Below are positions 35,895 through 46,175 of a stretch of DNA of 64,000 nucleotides, piece after piece (position 1 is the stretch's first letter; each line of letters begins with the position of its first letter). The notes under the pieces are model-generated. The model made no database searches and had not been told where the DNA came from. It saw nothing but the letters and a program-made list of their open reading frames with translations. Made by a program: the position numbers and the translations under genes. Source of the DNA: Nevskia sp. (GTDB taxonomy: Bacteria; Pseudomonadota; Gammaproteobacteria; Nevskiales; Nevskiaceae). The stretch covers positions 124,001-188,000 of the forward strand of contig NZ_JAKFUM010000003.1 in NCBI RefSeq assembly GCF_021732705.1, read 5' to 3'.

Positions 35895-36671
35895 TCACGC
35901 CGCGTAGGTGCGATCGAGATAGGCCAGGATCTCGGCCGATTCGAACATCGCGACACCGGTGTTGGCATCGATCAGGTACGGCACCTGCACCCGGCCTTCG
36001 CGTTCGAGCAGGCGCAGGCGGTTGCGGCCTTCGACCGGCAGATCCGGGAAATACTTCGTGCGGATCCACGGCGGGCCGATGTCTTCCCAGCGGGCCTTGG
36101 CCGTGTTGCGCAGGATGTACGGCAGCTCCAGCTCGCTCAGCCGTTCCCGGACGAGGCGCGAATACGGGCTCGACTCGAAGCTGAACAGTTCCAGCGGCTG
36201 CGCCGGCGCCTTCGACGGCGCTGCCTTGGCACCGCGCAGGCTCGGCACGGCGCGGAAGGTCGTGGTCAGGAACGAGGCGGCGACGGCACCGCTGCGGCGC
36301 AGTCCGCGCGGCGCGCGAATCTGGCCCCCGTAGGTTTCGGCGACGTAATCGACGATGTCGGCCGATTCGTACAGCTGCCGCCCCGTGTTCGGATCGACCA
36401 GGAATGGAAACATCGCCTTTCCGCCCAGCGCCTTCGCTTCCGGCCGGAAGCGGGTGCCGCCCTGCGGGCACGGCAGGATCAGGACATCGAGGTCCATCTC
36501 GGTCAGCGCCTCGCGCACGAAGCGGCAATACGGGCTGGCCTCGAACTCGTACAGCTTCAGCAGCTGGTCCGGCTGCCGCGTGGTCGGACGGAACGACAGG
36601 CTGCCGCGCCAGCCGCGGGCGCTGGAGGCAAAAATCGACGCGGCAACTTTCAGCTGATGGACGACGGACAT
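35895..36671 (-). CDS. Tandem thioredoxin-like GST N-terminal-domain protein
   Basis: 258 residues made of two GST-N/glutaredoxin-like units. Unit 1 (about 38-115): LLKLYEFEASPYCRFVREAL...SADIVDYVAETYG. Unit 2 (about 140-256): PLELFSFESSPYSRLVRERL...SAEILAYLDRTYA. The active-site pattern is SPYC in unit 1 and SPYS in unit 2, so only the first has a cysteine. There is no GST C-terminal helical domain. A redox or glutathione-related role is likely but unproven. Confidence 0.88.
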   Translation of the reverse strand: MSVVHQLKVAASIFASSARGWRGSLSFRPTTRQPDQLLKLYEFEASPYCRFVREALTEMDLDVLILPCPQGGTRFRPEAKALGGKAMFPFLVDPNTGRQLYESADIVDYVAETYGGQIRAPRGLRRSGAVAASFLTTTFRAVPSLRGAKAAPSKAPAQPLELFSFESSPYSRLVRERLSELELPYILRNTAKARWEDIGPPWIRTKYFPDLPVEGRNRLRLLEREGRVQVPYLIDANTGVAMFESAEILAYLDRTYAA

Positions 36672-36824
36672 AACGATCCCTGGGTGAAGGCGGAAACACC
36701 GGTGCGGCGCCGGCGCGATGAGCGGTGCGCCGGCCCGGAACAGCGGCCGTATTATCGGGATTGCGCGGCGGTTGCGCGCGGGACCGCTTCAAACCCCCGG
36801 TGGTTCCCGCGCATCACAAGGCCG

Positions 36825-37448
36825 ATGACTACCGCAATCCTCAATCTGACGATGGAAGCCGCCGTGACGGTTACCGCGCCCCTGCCGCAAGCCGAGCCCG
36901 AGGATCACGCGCTGGTGCGGCTCGCCGCGGCCGGTGACGCTGCCGCGTTCGAACGCCTGTACCGGGCCAATGTCGATCGCGTCTACGGCCTGTGCCTGCG
37001 CCTGTGCCACGGCGATTCCGCGCGCGCCGAGCAGTCGACGCAGGACGCCTTCGTGCGCGCCTGGGAGAAGCTCGGCAGCTTCCGCGGCGAAAGCCGTTTC
37101 AGCACCTGGATGCATCGGCTGACGGTCAACGTCGTGCTCGGCGAGCACCGCCTGCTGAAGCGCTGGGTGACGTTCGAGGACGATGTCCAGCCGCAGGCCG
37201 GCGACGGCTCCGACGGCAGCGACGGCCTCGATCCGGTGGAACCGGTGCGTCAGGAAGACATCGGCACGCGCATCGATCTCGAACGGGCGCTGGCCAAGCT
37301 GCCGAAGGGCGCCCGCACGGTGCTGATGCTGCACGATGTCGAGGGGTATCAGCACGATGAGATCAGCGCGCTGACCGGCATCGCGGTCGGCACCTCGAAA
37401 GCCCAGCTGTTCCGTGCCCGGCGCCTGCTGCAGGCGATGCTGTCATGA
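36825..37448 (+). CDS. ECF-type RNA polymerase sigma factor
   Basis: 207 residues. Region 2 (about 35-110) includes FERLYRANVDRVYGLCLRL and GESRFSTWMHRLTVN; region 4 (about 155-205) ends with HDEISALTGIAVGTSKAQLF, the helix-turn-helix that reads the -35 element. The start is uncertain: ATG 36825 has AAGG 3 nt upstream, and ATG 36852 is an alternative. It overlaps the next gene (anti-sigma-like) as ATGA, the usual ECF/anti-sigma arrangement. Confidence 0.92.
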   Translation: MTTAILNLTMEAAVTVTAPLPQAEPEDHALVRLAAAGDAAAFERLYRANVDRVYGLCLRLCHGDSARAEQSTQDAFVRAWEKLGSFRGESRFSTWMHRLTVNVVLGEHRLLKRWVTFEDDVQPQAGDGSDGSDGLDPVEPVRQEDIGTRIDLERALAKLPKGARTVLMLHDVEGYQHDEISALTGIAVGTSKAQLFRARRLLQAMLS

Positions 37449-38299
37449 GCGCCCACGATTCCCGCGGCGCCGACGGCGCCTCGCCGGCTGTGCCGGTGTC
37501 GACCGCCACCGCGCTGTCCGCGCTGCGGCAGGATGCAACGCCGAGCCGCGACCTGTGGCCGGAGATTTCAGCGCGGATCACGGCCCGCATCGCTGCGCCG
37601 GTCGAGCGGGTCGATGCCGCCGATCAGGCCGATGCCGGCGCGATCGAACTGCCGGCAGCGCTTGGCGCGGCCCTGCGCGAGCTGCAGCAGCCGGTCCGTG
37701 CCGAGCGCGATCTGTGGGCCGGCATTTCCGCCCGCCTGAGCGATCCGGCCGCGACCGATGCGATCGAACTGCCGCCGGTGCTGGCGCAGGCACTGCGCGG
37801 GCAACGGCAGGATCACGCGCCGCCCCGCGACCTCTGGCAAGGCATCGAGCAGCGCATCCAGCGCCGCCGGGATCGCCGGATCCGCGCGCCGTGGATTTCG
37901 GCTGCCGCGCTCGCTGCCTCGCTGGTGCTCGGGCTGAGCCTGATGCTGCGGCAGGCGCCGGTCGTGCTGCCAGCGCCGGATGCCGCAGGCACCACCGCTG
38001 CCGGCACGGCGTCGGCACGCGCACCGCTGCGGCCATCGCCGGAAGTGCTGGCGGCGACGCTGGCCAATGGCAGCAGCGACCGCGACGGCCAGGGTGAACT
38101 GCGCCGCGCCGCCTATCGTCCGATGTCGTCGGAAACCCGTGCGCTGATGCGCGCGAACTTGAAGATCGTCAAGAACGCCGAAACCCAGCTGAAGCGTGCG
38201 CTGGCGGACGATCCCGACGATGCCGCCTATCTCGAAAGCCTGCTCGATGCCGCCCGCGAGCAGAAGGGCGAGCTGCACGCCGCGCTCGAACAGCCTTGA
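37445..38299 (+). CDS. Anti-sigma-factor-like single-pass membrane protein with internal repeats
   Basis: 284 residues. One transmembrane segment (about 150-168, WISAAALAASLVLGLSLML) separates a cytoplasmic N-terminal part from a periplasmic C-terminal part of about 115 residues. The N-terminal part holds three copies of a RDLWxxIxxRI motif (residues 36-45, 88-97, 128-137), and residues 66-105 and 106-145 are near duplicates starting AIELP. There is no visible zinc-binding HxxxCxxC of ZAS anti-sigma factors. Sigma binding is inferred from the ATGA overlap with the sigma-factor gene. Confidence 0.82.
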   Translation: MSAHDSRGADGASPAVPVSTATALSALRQDATPSRDLWPEISARITARIAAPVERVDAADQADAGAIELPAALGAALRELQQPVRAERDLWAGISARLSDPAATDAIELPPVLAQALRGQRQDHAPPRDLWQGIEQRIQRRRDRRIRAPWISAAALAASLVLGLSLMLRQAPVVLPAPDAAGTTAAGTASARAPLRPSPEVLAATLANGSSDRDGQGELRRAAYRPMSSETRALMRANLKIVKNAETQLKRALADDPDDAAYLESLLDAAREQKGELHAALEQP

Positions 38300-38321
38300 T
38301 GCATCCGGAGTCCTGAACGCC

Positions 38322-39542
38322 ATGAACCTTGAATCCCTCCGCGCGCCCTGGTTGCGCCGCAGCCTGCCGGCGCTGTTCCTCGGCACCGCCGTGTTTGCCG
38401 CGTCGGCCGATGTCAGCGAGCGCCCCGCGCCGCCGGCCGCCCGGGCACCGCTGGCGCCGATTGCGCCGATTGCGCCCGTGGCACCGCCGGCACCGATCGG
38501 GCCGCTGGCGTCGGAACTGGCCGGGCTGGGTCCGCACGAATTCGGCCATCTGATGGACAGCCTGCGCAGCCTCGAATCGCTGTCGTCGCTGCGCGAACTG
38601 GAACGGCTGTCCGAGCTGACCACGATGATCGATGTCGAAGGCATCGAGGAAGCGATGCAGTCGGCCATGGGCGACGCCGATGTCACCATCAGCCGCTTCG
38701 CGCTGAATCATGGTGGCGACGCCAGTGGCCCGGAGATCAACGAGACCCGTCCGCTGAAGTCGAACGGCCGGGTCAGCGTCAACAACGTTTCCGGCATCGT
38801 GCAGGTCGCGGTCTGGGACCGGAACGAGGTCAGCATCGGCGGCCGCCTGGGCACCGCGCAGGACCGGCTGGAAATCGCCGGCGACAGCAACGAGTTGAAC
38901 GTGCTGGTGCGCCTGCCGCGCGGCAGCCGCAGCGGCAGCGACACCGTGCTGGAACTGCGCGTGCCGATGAACGCCCGGGTCGAGCTTGAAACGGTCAGCG
39001 CCGATGTCGTGGTCAGCGGCACCAAGGGCCCGGTCAAGGTCAACACCGTCAGCGGCGACATCGCGCTGAGCCTCGCCTCCAGCGAAGTGGCGGTGCAGAC
39101 CGTCAGCGGCGACCTGAAGCTGAAGGCCCCGTCGGCGCGCAGCACGCGCGTCAACAGCATCAGCGGCGACGTGCGGCTGGAAGGCATGAGCGGCGCGCTG
39201 TCGCTGGAAACGGTATCGGGCAGCGTCGATCTGCAGCGCGGCGGGCGGTTCTCGGAAATCCGGCTGAAGTCGATCAGCGGCGACATGAATCTCGATGTCG
39301 GCCTGACCGAGGATGCGAAGGTCAGCGGCCAGACCTTGTCCGGCGAGATCACGATGATCGTGCCGCAGGCCCAGACCGGCACCGCGCTGCTGAAGAGCTT
39401 CAGCGGCGATGCCCACTGCGAGGGTGCCAAGACCGTCGAGAATCACGGCGGCAAGAAGCGTCAGTACGTGTGGGGCGATGGTCATGGCGCGCAGATCGAG
39501 CTGTCGAGCTTCAGCGGCGACATCCGCGTCGAGCGCAAGTAA
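38322..39542 (+). CDS. Exported DUF4097-like repetitive beta protein
   Basis: 406 residues, with GGAG upstream. Signal peptide about 1-29, then a Pro/Ala-rich stretch (APLAPIAPIAPVAPPAP). From about residue 150 the protein is built of short repeats of the form (V/L)xS(I/V)SGDxxL, about ten copies, including VNTVSGDIAL, VQTVSGDLKL, VNSISGDVRL, LKSISGDMNL and LSSFSGDIRV. This is the DUF4097 pattern, predicted to form a right-handed beta-solenoid. It follows the sigma factor and anti-sigma genes, so it may be the regulon target or a sensor for envelope stress. Confidence 0.85.
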   Translation: MNLESLRAPWLRRSLPALFLGTAVFAASADVSERPAPPAARAPLAPIAPIAPVAPPAPIGPLASELAGLGPHEFGHLMDSLRSLESLSSLRELERLSELTTMIDVEGIEEAMQSAMGDADVTISRFALNHGGDASGPEINETRPLKSNGRVSVNNVSGIVQVAVWDRNEVSIGGRLGTAQDRLEIAGDSNELNVLVRLPRGSRSGSDTVLELRVPMNARVELETVSADVVVSGTKGPVKVNTVSGDIALSLASSEVAVQTVSGDLKLKAPSARSTRVNSISGDVRLEGMSGALSLETVSGSVDLQRGGRFSEIRLKSISGDMNLDVGLTEDAKVSGQTLSGEITMIVPQAQTGTALLKSFSGDAHCEGAKTVENHGGKKRQYVWGDGHGAQIELSSFSGDIRVERK

Positions 39543-39604
39543 GGCCGTCGGGCGGGGCTGATCGGCTACGATCGCGGCGGTGCCCGACCGCCGCTCGCCT
39601 GCCG

Positions 39605-40534
39605 ATGCCCTACGACCTGTCATCCCGTCTCGTCATCGGGCTTGCGTCCAGCGCGCTGTTCGAGCTGAGCGAATCCGACCGCGTGTTCCGCGAGGCGGGC
39701 GAGGCGGTCTATCGCCAGCATCAGCTGGATCACCGCGCCGACATCCTGAAGCCCGGGGTCGCGTTCCCGTTCATCAAGCGTCTGCTGTCGCTCAACGCGT
39801 TGCGGCCGGGCGATCCGCTGGTCGAAGTGATCCTGCTGTCGAAGAACGATCCGGACACCGGCCTGCGGGTGATGGATTCGATCGCCGCACATGGCCTCGC
39901 GATCAGCCGCGCCGTGTTCCTGCAGGGGCGTTCGCCGCATCGCTACATCGAGCCGCTGCGCATCAGCCTGTTCCTGTCGGCCGACGAGGCCGACGTGCGC
40001 GATGCCAACGCGGCCGGCCACGCCGCCGGGCAGGTGCTGCAGTCGAGCTTCGTCGACGCGGCCGATGACGACGAACTGCGGATCGCGTTCGATTTCGACG
40101 GTGTGCTGGCCGACGACCAGTCGGAAGCCGTGTTCCAGCGCGATGGCCTCGCCAGCTTCCACGACCATGAGCGGCGCCACGCCGCCACGCCGGTGAACCC
40201 CGGGCCGCTGGCGCCGTTCCTGCGCAAGCTGCGCCAGATCCAGGCGCTGGAGGAACAGCAGGCGCTCGCCGATCGCGACTACCTGCGCAAGCTGCGGGTC
40301 TCGATCGTCACCGCGCGCGATGCGCCGTCACACGAGCGCGTGATCACGACGATGCGCGACTGGGGCGTGACCGTGAACGAAGCCTTTTTCCTCGGCGGCA
40401 TTGAGAAGCGCGCGGTGCTGTCGGTGCTGAAGCCGCATATCTTCTTCGACGATCAGCAGCACCACCTGACACCGGCCGCTGCCGATCTGCCGTGCGTGCA
40501 CATCCCGTTCGGGATGCTGAACCGGCCGCGCTGA
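39605..40534 (+). CDS. 5'-nucleotidase (HAD-like, PF06189 type)
   Basis: 309 residues. The conserved start MPYDLSSRLVIGLASSALFEL and the segment GVAFPFIKRLLSLN are hallmarks of the 5'-nucleotidase family; the HAD nucleophile motif DFDGVLADDQ is near residue 161. It dephosphorylates nucleoside 5'-monophosphates in the cytoplasm. The end is 16 bp from the convergent purH stop. Confidence 0.9.
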   Translation: MPYDLSSRLVIGLASSALFELSESDRVFREAGEAVYRQHQLDHRADILKPGVAFPFIKRLLSLNALRPGDPLVEVILLSKNDPDTGLRVMDSIAAHGLAISRAVFLQGRSPHRYIEPLRISLFLSADEADVRDANAAGHAAGQVLQSSFVDAADDDELRIAFDFDGVLADDQSEAVFQRDGLASFHDHERRHAATPVNPGPLAPFLRKLRQIQALEEQQALADRDYLRKLRVSIVTARDAPSHERVITTMRDWGVTVNEAFFLGGIEKRAVLSVLKPHIFFDDQQHHLTPAAADLPCVHIPFGMLNRPR

Positions 40535-40550
40535 CGGCGGCCGCCGGCCT

Positions 40551-42113
40551 TTAGTGCCGGAAGTGGCGCACGCCGGTGAACACCATCGCCATGCCGGCGT
40601 CGTCGGCGGCGGCAATGACCTCGCTGTCGCGCATCGAGCCGCCCGGCTGGATCACCGCGACGATGCCGGCCTTGGCGGCAGCATCGATGCCGTCGCGGAA
40701 CGGGAAGAAGGCGTCGCTGGCCATCACCGAGCCTTCGACCACGAGCTGCTCGTCGGCCGCCTTGATGCCGGCGATTTTCGCCGAGTACACCCGGCTCATC
40801 TGGCCGGCGCCGACGCCGATGGTCTGGCGATTCTTCGCGTAGACGATGGCGTTGGACTTCACGAACTTGGCGACCTTCCACGCGAAGATCAGGTCATGCA
40901 TCTCGGCTTCCGTCGGCGCGCGCTTCGTCACGACCTTCAGCTCGGCCTCGGTGATCATGCGGTGGTCGGCGGTCTGGATCAGCAGGCCGGAGCCGACGCG
41001 CTTGGTGTCGTGCGTGTTGCGGCCGCTGCCTTCCGGAATCTCGAGCACGCGGACATTGGTCTTGGCCTTCAGCACCTCGAGCGCATCCGGCGTGTAGCCG
41101 TAGGCCAGCAGCACTTCGACGAACTGGCGGCCGACGATGCTCGCCGCGGTCGCGCCATCGACCACGCGGTTGAACGCGATGATGCCGCCGAAGGCCGAGG
41201 TCGGGTCGGTCTGGTACGCCAGCGCGTAGGCCTGGGCGATGCCGTCGAGGCTGACCGCGACGCCGCAGGGATTCGCGTGCTTGACGATGACGCAGGCCGG
41301 CTTGACGAAGCTGCGCACGCATTCCCACGCGGCATCGGCATCGGCGATGTTGTTGTACGACAGCTCCTTGCCCTGCAGCTGGCGGAACGTCGCGAGCGTG
41401 CCCGGCGCCGGCCGCAGGTCGCGGTAGAACGCGGCCTGCTGATGCGGGTTCTCGCCGTAGCGCAGGTCCATCACCTTCTCGAAGCAGCCGTTCGACTGCG
41501 CCGGAAACTCCGAGCGGCTGCCGTCCGGCTGGATTGCCGACAGATAGCTGCTGATCGCTGCGTCGTACGCGGCCACGCCATTGAATGCGGTCACCGCCAG
41601 CTTGAAGCGGGTGGCGCGGGTGATGCCGCCTTCGCGATCGAGTTCGGCCAGCAGCTCGGCGTACTGCGCGGCCTGCGTGACGACGGCGACATCGGCGTGG
41701 TTCTTCGCTGCCGAGCGCAGCATCGCCGGGCCGCCGATGTCGATGTTCTCGATCGCCTCGTCGAACGTGTGGTCGGGCTTGGCGACGGTCGCTTCGAACG
41801 GGTAGAGGTTCAGCACCAGGATGTCGATCGGCGCGATGCCATGCTCGGCCATCACCGCATCATCGAGCCCGCGCCGGCCGAGCAAGCCGCCGTGGATCTT
41901 CGGGTGCAGGGTCTTGACCCGGCCGTCCATCATTTCCGGGAAGCCGGTGTGGGCCGAGACTTCGGTCACGGTCACGCCCTTGTCGCGCAGCAGCTTGAAG
42001 GTGCCGCCGGTCGATAGCAGTTCGATGCCGCGCGCTGCAAGGGCTTGCGCCAGTTCGACGATGCCGGACTTGTCGGAGACGGACAGCAGGGCACGGCGCG
42101 GAATCAGCAGCAT
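40551..42113 (-). CDS. purH: Bifunctional AICAR formyltransferase/IMP cyclohydrolase
   Basis: 520 residues. The N-terminal IMP cyclohydrolase (MGS-like, about 1-190) shows [19 protein letters not shown] and [17 protein letters not shown]; the C-terminal AICARFT domain ends [14 protein letters not shown], the usual C-terminus. It catalyses the last two steps of IMP synthesis. It is the last gene of a conserved block whose neighbour upstream is fis. Confidence 0.97.
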   Translation of the reverse strand: MLLIPRRALLSVSDKSGIVELAQALAARGIELLSTGGTFKLLRDKGVTVTEVSAHTGFPEMMDGRVKTLHPKIHGGLLGRRGLDDAVMAEHGIAPIDILVLNLYPFEATVAKPDHTFDEAIENIDIGGPAMLRSAAKNHADVAVVTQAAQYAELLAELDREGGITRATRFKLAVTAFNGVAAYDAAISSYLSAIQPDGSRSEFPAQSNGCFEKVMDLRYGENPHQQAAFYRDLRPAPGTLATFRQLQGKELSYNNIADADAAWECVRSFVKPACVIVKHANPCGVAVSLDGIAQAYALAYQTDPTSAFGGIIAFNRVVDGATAASIVGRQFVEVLLAYGYTPDALEVLKAKTNVRVLEIPEGSGRNTHDTKRVGSGLLIQTADHRMITEAELKVVTKRAPTEAEMHDLIFAWKVAKFVKSNAIVYAKNRQTIGVGAGQMSRVYSAKIAGIKAADEQLVVEGSVMASDAFFPFRDGIDAAAKAGIVAVIQPGGSMRDSEVIAAADDAGMAMVFTGVRHFRH

Positions 42114-42177
42114 TGCGGAAGAACCTTCGAGAGCGAAGCGGCCGCGGAGGCCGCGGGGAAAATCGGCGCGGCCGGCG

Positions 42178-42501
42178 TCAGCGCGCGCTGATGTTGTACT
42201 GCATGAGCTTCTTGCGCAGCGTGGCGCGGTTCAGGCCCAACAGCTCGGCGGCGCGCGACTGGTTGCCTTCGCAGTAATCGAGGGTCGCGCGCAGCAGCGG
42301 CGGTTCCACCTGTTCGAGCACAGTGTCGTACAGATTCAGCGTTTTCGGCGCGTGGCCGTTCAGCGTCTTGAAGTATTCGTCCATGCACTCGGCCACCGAG
42401 TGACACAGCGGCTTCGGCGCCGGCTGCGCGAGTGCGATCACCGGGTCGGAAGCGGCTTCGGACACGACCTGCTCGGCGGCGGGAGTATTTTTGAAGGACA
42501 T
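42178..42501 (-). CDS. fis: Fis-family DNA-binding protein
   Basis: 107 residues, close to Fis length. The C-terminal Fis helix-turn-helix reads [21 protein letters not shown]. The N-terminal extension is acidic/Ala-rich. Fis bends DNA and modulates rRNA, replication and recombination genes during fast growth. It is placed directly between prmA and purH, as in related bacteria. Confidence 0.93.
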   Translation of the reverse strand: MSFKNTPAAEQVVSEAASDPVIALAQPAPKPLCHSVAECMDEYFKTLNGHAPKTLNLYDTVLEQVEPPLLRATLDYCEGNQSRAAELLGLNRATLRKKLMQYNISAR

Positions 42502-42644
42502 GGCGCTCGGCCGACGAACGATGTCATCGTTCGTTCACAAAGGGGACGCGGATGATACCGGCTGCCTTTTCGCCTCGGTAGTCCCGGCAGCGCATCCAAT
42601 GGTGTCGCAGCGCACGTCGAGCGCCCGCCAACCGCGCCGCGGAC

Positions 42645-43523
42645 TCAGCGCACGCGGGTGCCGGCGATGCGGTTCCAGCCGTCGCGGCGACCGTCTTCCT
42701 CGAAGTCAAACCAAGGCGAATACGCGGCCCGGACTTCCTCGGCCTGCCGTTCGAGCAGGCCGGCGAGCACCACCCGTCCGCCGAGCTTGGTCGCGCCTGC
42801 GAGCATCGGCGCCAAGTCGATCAACGGTCGCGCGAGGATATTCGCCAACACGATGTCCACAGCTTCATCCACAGGCTTGTCCACAGTCTCCGCAACGAGG
42901 CGATCGGACACGGCATTGCTGCCGGCGTTGTCGAGCGTGGCCGTGATCGCCTGCGGGTCGATGTCGATGGCCTTGGCATGGCGCGCACCGAGCTTCAGCG
43001 CGGCAATCGCCAGCACGCCGGAGCCGCAGCCGTAATCGAGCACGGTCTTGCCGGCGATGTCGTTCAGCGACAGCCAGTCGAGGCACATCGCGGTCGACGG
43101 ATGGGTGCCGGTGCCGAAGGCGAGGCCCGGATCCAGGTGCACGATCACGGCGTCCGGCGCGGAGACTTCGCAGCCGGTCGGGCAGATCCACAGGCGCTCG
43201 CCGAACTGCATCGCTTCGGCATGGTCGAGCCAGGCGCGCACCCAGTCGCGATCCTCGACCGTCAGCACCTCGGTGGTTGCCGAGTCGCCATCGGGCAATT
43301 GCTCGGCCAGCGCGGCGCGCACGGTATCGAGATCGGTGCCGGCCGCGAACAGCCCCTTGGTGATCGTGGCCGGCCACAGCGGCGTTTCGCCCGGCAGCGG
43401 TTCCAGCACCGGCACGTCGGCGGCGTCGAGCATCGTCACCGATACCGCGCCGCAGCCGAGCAGGATCTCTTCGGCGAATTCCGGGTGATGACTCGCGACG
43501 GCCAGCTCGATCCAGGTCGACAT
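42645..43523 (-). CDS. prmA: Ribosomal protein L11 methyltransferase
   Basis: 292 residues. The S-adenosylmethionine motif I is LDYGCGSGVLAIAALKLGA, and VLANILARPL is the PrmA NILA catalytic loop. The start MSTWIELAVASHHPEFAEEI fits the family substrate-recognition domain. It methylates ribosomal protein L11. Confidence 0.96.
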   Translation of the reverse strand: MSTWIELAVASHHPEFAEEILLGCGAVSVTMLDAADVPVLEPLPGETPLWPATITKGLFAAGTDLDTVRAALAEQLPDGDSATTEVLTVEDRDWVRAWLDHAEAMQFGERLWICPTGCEVSAPDAVIVHLDPGLAFGTGTHPSTAMCLDWLSLNDIAGKTVLDYGCGSGVLAIAALKLGARHAKAIDIDPQAITATLDNAGSNAVSDRLVAETVDKPVDEAVDIVLANILARPLIDLAPMLAGATKLGGRVVLAGLLERQAEEVRAAYSPWFDFEEDGRRDGWNRIAGTRVR

Positions 43524-43536
43524 CAGCGGACGCGGC

Positions 43537-44904
43537 TCAATGCGCGTCGCCGGTGCCGCCCGCCGCCTTGTCGAGCATCGACGCGAGGTAGTGGATGTGA
43601 TGCGTGCCGGCGCAGAACACCGGATCGTTCAGGATCATCTGCTGCAGCGGGATGTTGGTCGAAATGCCTTCGACGATCATCTCGTCGAGTGCCGTGCGCA
43701 TGCGCGCGATCGCGCTTTCGCGGGTCGGGCCGTGGACGATCAGCTTGCCGATCATCGAGTCGTAGTTCGGCGGCACGCGGTAGCCGGCGTAGACGTGGCT
43801 GTCCATGCGCACGCCGGGGCCGCCGGGCACGTGCCACTTCTTGACCTCGCCCGGGCTCGGGGTGAACTTGAACGGATCCTCGGCGTTGATGCGGCACTCG
43901 ATCGCGTGGCCGCTGATGCGGATGTCTTCCTGCTTGAACGGCAGCGGCTCGCCGGCCGCGACCTTGATCTGCTGCACGATCAGATCGACGCCGGTGATCA
44001 GCTCGGTCACCGGATGCTCGACCTGGATGCGGGTGTTCATCTCGATGAAGTAGAAGCGGCCGTTCTCGTACAGGAACTCCATCGTGCCGGCGCCGCGGTA
44101 GCCGATGCGCTTGCAGGCATCGGTGCACAGCTTGCCGATCTCCGCCCGCTGCGCCGGCGTGATGCCGGGTGCGGTCGCTTCCTCGATGACCTTCTGGTTG
44201 CGGCGCTGCATCGAGCAGTCGCGCTCGCCCAGGAATACGGCGTTGCCGTGCTCGTCGGCCAGCACCTGAATCTCGATGTGACGCGGCACTTCGAGATACT
44301 TCTCGAGGAACACCGAGCCGTCCTTGAACGCCTGCAGCGCTTCCTGACGGGCGATCTTGATCGAGCCGATCAGATCGTCCGGCTTGCGCACCACGTGCAT
44401 GCCGCGACCGCCGCCACCGAACGCCGCCTTGATCAGCACCGGGTAGCCGACCTTGTCGGCGATCGCCAGGCACTCGGCCTCGTCGTCCGGCAGGATGCCG
44501 TCGGAGCCGGGCACGCAGGGCACGCCGGCGGCGATCATCTCGGCCTTGGCAGTGGTCTTGCCGCCCATCAGGCGGATCGTTTCCGAACGCGGGCCGATGA
44601 ACACGAAGCCGGACTTCTCGACGCTTTCGGCGAAGTCGGCGTTCTCGCTGAGGAAGCCGTAGCCCGGGTGGATCGCGTCGGCCTGCGTCACTTCGGCGGC
44701 GGAGATGATCGCCGCCATGTTCAGGTAGCTGCTGGTGGCCGCGGCCGGACCGATGCAGACGGTCTCGTCGGCCAGCCGGACATGCTTCAGGTCGCGGTCG
44801 GCCGTGGAATGCACGGCGACCGTCTTGATGCCGAGCTCGCGGCAGGCGCGCAGGATGCGCAGCGCAATTTCGCCTCGGTTGGCGATCAGGATTTTATTGA
44901 ACAT
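43537..44904 (-). CDS. accC: Acetyl-CoA carboxylase, biotin carboxylase subunit
   Basis: 455 residues, close to the usual 450. It begins [21 protein letters not shown] and contains the ATP-grasp glycine-rich loop [14 protein letters not shown] and [14 protein letters not shown], the biotin carboxylase core. It carboxylates biotin on AccB with ATP and bicarbonate, the first step of fatty-acid synthesis. It lies 92 bp downstream of accB on the minus strand. Confidence 0.97.
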   Translation of the reverse strand: MFNKILIANRGEIALRILRACRELGIKTVAVHSTADRDLKHVRLADETVCIGPAAATSSYLNMAAIISAAEVTQADAIHPGYGFLSENADFAESVEKSGFVFIGPRSETIRLMGGKTTAKAEMIAAGVPCVPGSDGILPDDEAECLAIADKVGYPVLIKAAFGGGGRGMHVVRKPDDLIGSIKIARQEALQAFKDGSVFLEKYLEVPRHIEIQVLADEHGNAVFLGERDCSMQRRNQKVIEEATAPGITPAQRAEIGKLCTDACKRIGYRGAGTMEFLYENGRFYFIEMNTRIQVEHPVTELITGVDLIVQQIKVAAGEPLPFKQEDIRISGHAIECRINAEDPFKFTPSPGEVKKWHVPGGPGVRMDSHVYAGYRVPPNYDSMIGKLIVHGPTRESAIARMRTALDEMIVEGISTNIPLQQMILNDPVFCAGTHHIHYLASMLDKAAGGTGDAH

Positions 44905-44996
44905 GGAGGTTCTTCTATTGAACAGTCCGGGCCAAGGACGGCCCGGTCTTGGACAGGATGTCCCCGCTCCCGGTCTTGAACAGGACGTTCAGGCCT

Positions 44997-45491
44997 TCAC
45001 TCGATGATGAACATCGGCTGGTCGAATTCGACCGGCTTCTCGTTGTCCACCAGCACCTCGACGACCACGCCGGACTTGTCCGACTCGATCTGGTTCAGCA
45101 TCTTCATCGCTTCGATGATGCACAGCGTCTGGCCGGCCTTGACCGTCTGGCCGACTTCGACGAACGGCTTCGCGCCCGGCGACGGCGTGCGATAGAACGT
45201 GCCGACCATCGGCGCCTTGATCACGTGGCGGGTTTCGGCCGCTTTCGGTTCGGCGGCGACCGGTGCCGGTGCCGGCGCGGCGGCCGGCGGCAGCTCGGCG
45301 CGCGGGCCGGATGGCTGCGGCGGCGCCAGCGGGGCCTGCGGTGCCGCGTAGAACTGCGGTGCCGGCTGCATCATGCCGCCGGTGGGATAACGCGAGATGC
45401 GAACCGATTCCTCGCCTTCCTTGACTTCCAGTTCAGCGATGCCGGATTCCTCGACGAGGTCGATCAGCGTCTTGATCTTGCGTAGATCCAT
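44997..45491 (-). CDS. accB: Acetyl-CoA carboxylase, biotin carboxyl carrier protein
   Basis: 164 residues from [17 protein letters not shown], the family N-terminus. A Pro/Ala linker (about 40-85) precedes the biotinyl domain, with Lys130 in EAMKM as the biotin attachment site. It carries biotin between AccC and the carboxyltransferase. The start at 45491 is chosen over the in-frame 45515 by family alignment. Confidence 0.96.
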   Translation of the reverse strand: MDLRKIKTLIDLVEESGIAELEVKEGEESVRISRYPTGGMMQPAPQFYAAPQAPLAPPQPSGPRAELPPAAAPAPAPVAAEPKAAETRHVIKAPMVGTFYRTPSPGAKPFVEVGQTVKAGQTLCIIEAMKMLNQIESDKSGVVVEVLVDNEKPVEFDQPMFIIE

Positions 45492-45511
45492 GGAAAACTT
45501 GCTCCCCATTT

Positions 45512-45967
45512 TCAAGGTTGTTTGGGTGACAGGGTCAGCCGCGCGTGCACGGCCTGCAGCGCGTAGTCGTAACCAGCCGGGCCGAGACCCACGATGACGC
45601 CGACGGCGATATCGGAAAAATACGAGTGATGACGGAATCCGTCGCGCGCGTGCACGTTCGACAGATGCACCTCGATCAGCGGAATCGCCACGCCGAGCAC
45701 GGCGTCGCGCAGCGCAATCGAGGTATGGGTATAGGCGCCGAGGTTGGCGATGATGAACGCGGTGCCGTCGCTGCGCGCGGCGTGGATGCGATCGATCAAC
45801 GCGCCTTCGTGGTTGCTCTGGAAGCAGGCCAGTTCATGGCCCAGCGCTGCCGCCTGTTCGATGAGCCGGTGCTCGATGTCGGCGAGGCTGGCCGACCCAT
45901 AGATCGCCGGCTCGCGGGTGCCGAGCAGGTTCAGGTTGGGGCCGTTCAGCAGCAGCAGTCGACTCAC
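45512..45967 (-). CDS. aroQ: Type II 3-dehydroquinate dehydratase
   Basis: 151 residues, family length about 145-150, GTG start. [17 protein letters not shown] is the AroQ start; [18 protein letters not shown] and HLSNVHAR give the active-site Tyr, Asn and His regions. It dehydrates 3-dehydroquinate in the shikimate pathway. accB follows downstream on the minus strand. Confidence 0.96.
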   Translation of the reverse strand: MSRLLLLNGPNLNLLGTREPAIYGSASLADIEHRLIEQAAALGHELACFQSNHEGALIDRIHAARSDGTAFIIANLGAYTHTSIALRDAVLGVAIPLIEVHLSNVHARDGFRHHSYFSDIAVGVIVGLGPAGYDYALQAVHARLTLSPKQP

Positions 45968-46175
45968 ACGACGCGCTCGTCAAGACAGGTCGCCGGATTC
46001 TGCACGATCGGATCGCGCCATACAAATGACAGCGGCGGGTAGTCGTCAACTTGAACGAAGTTAACATCCGTTCCGTTCGGGATCGAGACAGATCGGGCCA
46101 AACGGTGAGCGCCGGCCGGGTGCTGTGGACGCCCTTCGGCGGTGCCCGAGAGCGACCGGTCGGCGCCGTACCGTC

